DNA of 64,000 nucleotides. It comes from JAEUPI01 sp963814435. GTDB taxonomy: Bacteria; Pseudomonadota; Gammaproteobacteria; Burkholderiales; Burkholderiaceae_C. The notes beneath the pieces were generated by a model. It ran no database searches. It worked only from the letters and a program-made list of their open reading frames with translations, and had not been told where the DNA came from. The translations under genes and the position numbers were made by a program. How positions within the stretch are numbered: position 1 is the first letter of the stretch; each line of letters begins with the position of its first letter. Where the stretch lies: positions 1-64,000 of the forward strand of contig CAWFCV010000013.1 in NCBI GenBank assembly GCA_963814435.1, given 5' to 3'. Shown in pieces: positions 62,798 to 64,000 of this stretch.

Positions 62798-63987
62798 ATG
62801 AAACCGCTGGCCATCAGCGCCCACACCGTCGTCAGCGCGCTCGGCGTGGGCGTGGCGGCCACGCGCGAGCGCGCTGCTCGAGGGCCGCAGCGGCCTGGTC
62901 CACCGCGTGTTCGAGACCGCCACGCTCGACACCTGGCTCGGCGTGGTCGAGGCGATCGACGACGTGCGACTGCCGGCCGCGCTGGCGCGCTACGACTGCC
63001 GCAACAACCGCCTGGCCGAGCTGGCGCTGAACTGCGACGACTTCGCCGGCCAGGTGCGCCGCGCGGCGGCGCGACACGGCGCCGCCCGCGTCGGCGTGTT
63101 CCTCGGCACCAGCACCTCGGGCATCCTGCACACCGAGGTCGCCTACCGGCAGCGCGACCCGGCCAGCGGCGCGCTGCCGTGCGTGGCTGCACTACGGCCA
63201 GACGCACGACAACGCCTCGCTGGCGCGCTACGTGCAGGCCGCGCTGGGCCTGAGCGGCCCGGCGTTCGTGATCTCCACCGCGTGCTCCTCCGGCGCCAAG
63301 GCCTACGCCAGCGCGGCGCGCTTGATCGCGCTCGGGCGTGATCGACGCCGCGGTGGTCGGCGGCGTCGACACGCTGTGCATGACCACGCTGTACGGCTTC
63401 AATGCGCTCGAACTGCTGAGCGCCGACATCTGCCGCCCCTGGGACGCGCGGCGCAACGGCCTGTCGCTGGGCGAAGGCGCGGCGTTCGCGCTGCTGCAGC
63501 GCGACGACGCCGCAGCCGGCCGCCTGGCTGCTCGGCTGCGGCGAGAGCAGCGACGGCCATCACATGAGCAGCCCGCATCCCGACGGCGCCGGCGCGGCGC
63601 TGGCCATGCGCGCCGCGCTCGACGACGCCGCGCTGGCGCCGCAGGACATCGACTACGTCAACCTGCACGGCACCGGCACGCCCAACAACGACGCCGCCGA
63701 GGACGCGGCGGTGTGCGCGGTGTTCGGCCGCGACGCTGCCGGTCAGCTCGACCAAGGGCGCGACCGGCCACACGCTGGGCGCCGCCGGCGCGGTGGAAGC
63801 GGCGATCACGCTGCTGGCGTTGCAGCACGGCTTCGTGCCGCCGGGGCTGAACCTGCAGCAGCGCGACGCCGCGCTGCAGGCCCGCTACGTGTGCGAACCG
63901 CAGCGGCGGCCGGTGAAGGTCGCGGCGAGCAATTCGTTCGGCTTCGGCGGCAGCAATGCCTGCCTGGTGTTTGGAGCGGCGCGGTGA
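62798..63987 (+). CDS. beta-ketoacyl-ACP synthase of the aryl-polyene cluster (frameshifted)
   Basis: FabF-like ketosynthase of about 396 residues. The catalytic Cys is in ISTACSSGAKAYASAARL. The two His are in YVNLHGTGTPNNDAAED and STKGATGHTLGAAGAVEA. The protein ends KVAASNSFGFGGSNACLVFG. Indels are needed near 62875, 63185, 63340, 63530 and 63740. It would extend the polyene chain from malonyl-ACP, perhaps with a chain-length-factor partner beyond the window. Confidence 0.85.
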
Positions 63988-64000
63988 GCGCAGTGCCGCG
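63984..64000 (+). CDS. start of next cluster gene (partial)
   Basis: GTGAGC at 63984 overlaps the ketosynthase TGA in the same GTGA style as other junctions in this cluster. Only 17 bases are present, so the product cannot be identified; dehydratase or ketoreductase genes usually follow here. Confidence 0.3.

Noticed and set aside
1..64000. CRISPR array or rRNA operon
   Set aside because: No regularly spaced direct repeats of 24-40 bp and no rRNA-like segments were seen.

Overview
This is a GC-rich, gene-dense chromosomal segment from a betaproteobacterium, most likely Burkholderiales (Rubrivivax/Leptothrix/Rhodoferax-like). The placement rests on codon bias, the maf-rng, rlmH-rsfS-nadD-hemF, purD-yebC and tolB-pal-cpoB neighbourhoods, and an aryl-polyene type cluster. 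It is inference, because no marker such as 16S is present. Many well-conserved genes are broken by single-base indels (tolB, pal, msbA, frdA, the mtr genes, and almost every gene after 54.7 kb). The pattern looks like an unpolished or low-coverage assembly rather than real gene decay, so these genes are annotated across their frameshifts.

Layout. 1-2.6 kb: an NMT1/SsuA-type ABC importer. 2.8-7.6 kb: tandem LysR paralogues, a large PPOX-flavin reductase-ferredoxin fusion and a small PPOX protein. 7.6-8.85 kb: non-coding, with palindromes and a possible old integration scar, next to two tRNA-Lys genes. 9-18.3 kb: tcdA, a YeeE/TsuA transporter, a cyclase, cpoB-pal-tolB, msbA, an AhpD-like protein and an SDR. 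18.28-24.29 kb: a ~6 kb integrative island in the 3' end of rng, bounded by a 26-bp imperfect direct repeat, with a tyrosine integrase, an overlapping ParA/AlbA_2 pair, a Fic protein and an HNH endonuclease. 24.3-32.6 kb: housekeeping genes. 32.7-36.9 kb: frdABCD with rquA.

37.4-49.2 kb is a respiratory cluster for extracellular electron transfer. On the plus strand lie an OmcA/MtrC-type decaheme lipoprotein, a helix-hairpin-helix protein, an MtrA/DmsE decaheme cytochrome and an MtrB/PioB porin. Convergent on the minus strand are two NapC/NirT tetrahemes, two small monoheme cytochromes, a zinc-ribbon membrane protein and a nine-heme cytochrome fused to a membrane cytochrome b (CbcL-like). About 39 c-type heme motifs are visible. 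A plausible route is quinol -> NapC/NirT or CbcL-like protein -> small cytochromes -> MtrA/MtrB -> surface decaheme. FNR/Anr-like boxes precede the outer-surface cytochrome gene, rquA and the minus-strand cytochromes. This points to shared anaerobic control of rhodoquinol:fumarate respiration and extracellular respiration.

49.5-54.3 kb: a HerA-like ATPase, envelope proteins, and an ECF sigma factor with a cupin anti-sigma-like partner. 54.5-64 kb: an aryl-polyene/xanthomonadin-type cluster (ACP, membrane protein, AMP ligase, hotdog dehydratase, acyltransferase, LolA-like carrier, MMPL exporter, polysaccharide deacetylase, methyltransferase, ketosynthase), which runs off the right edge.
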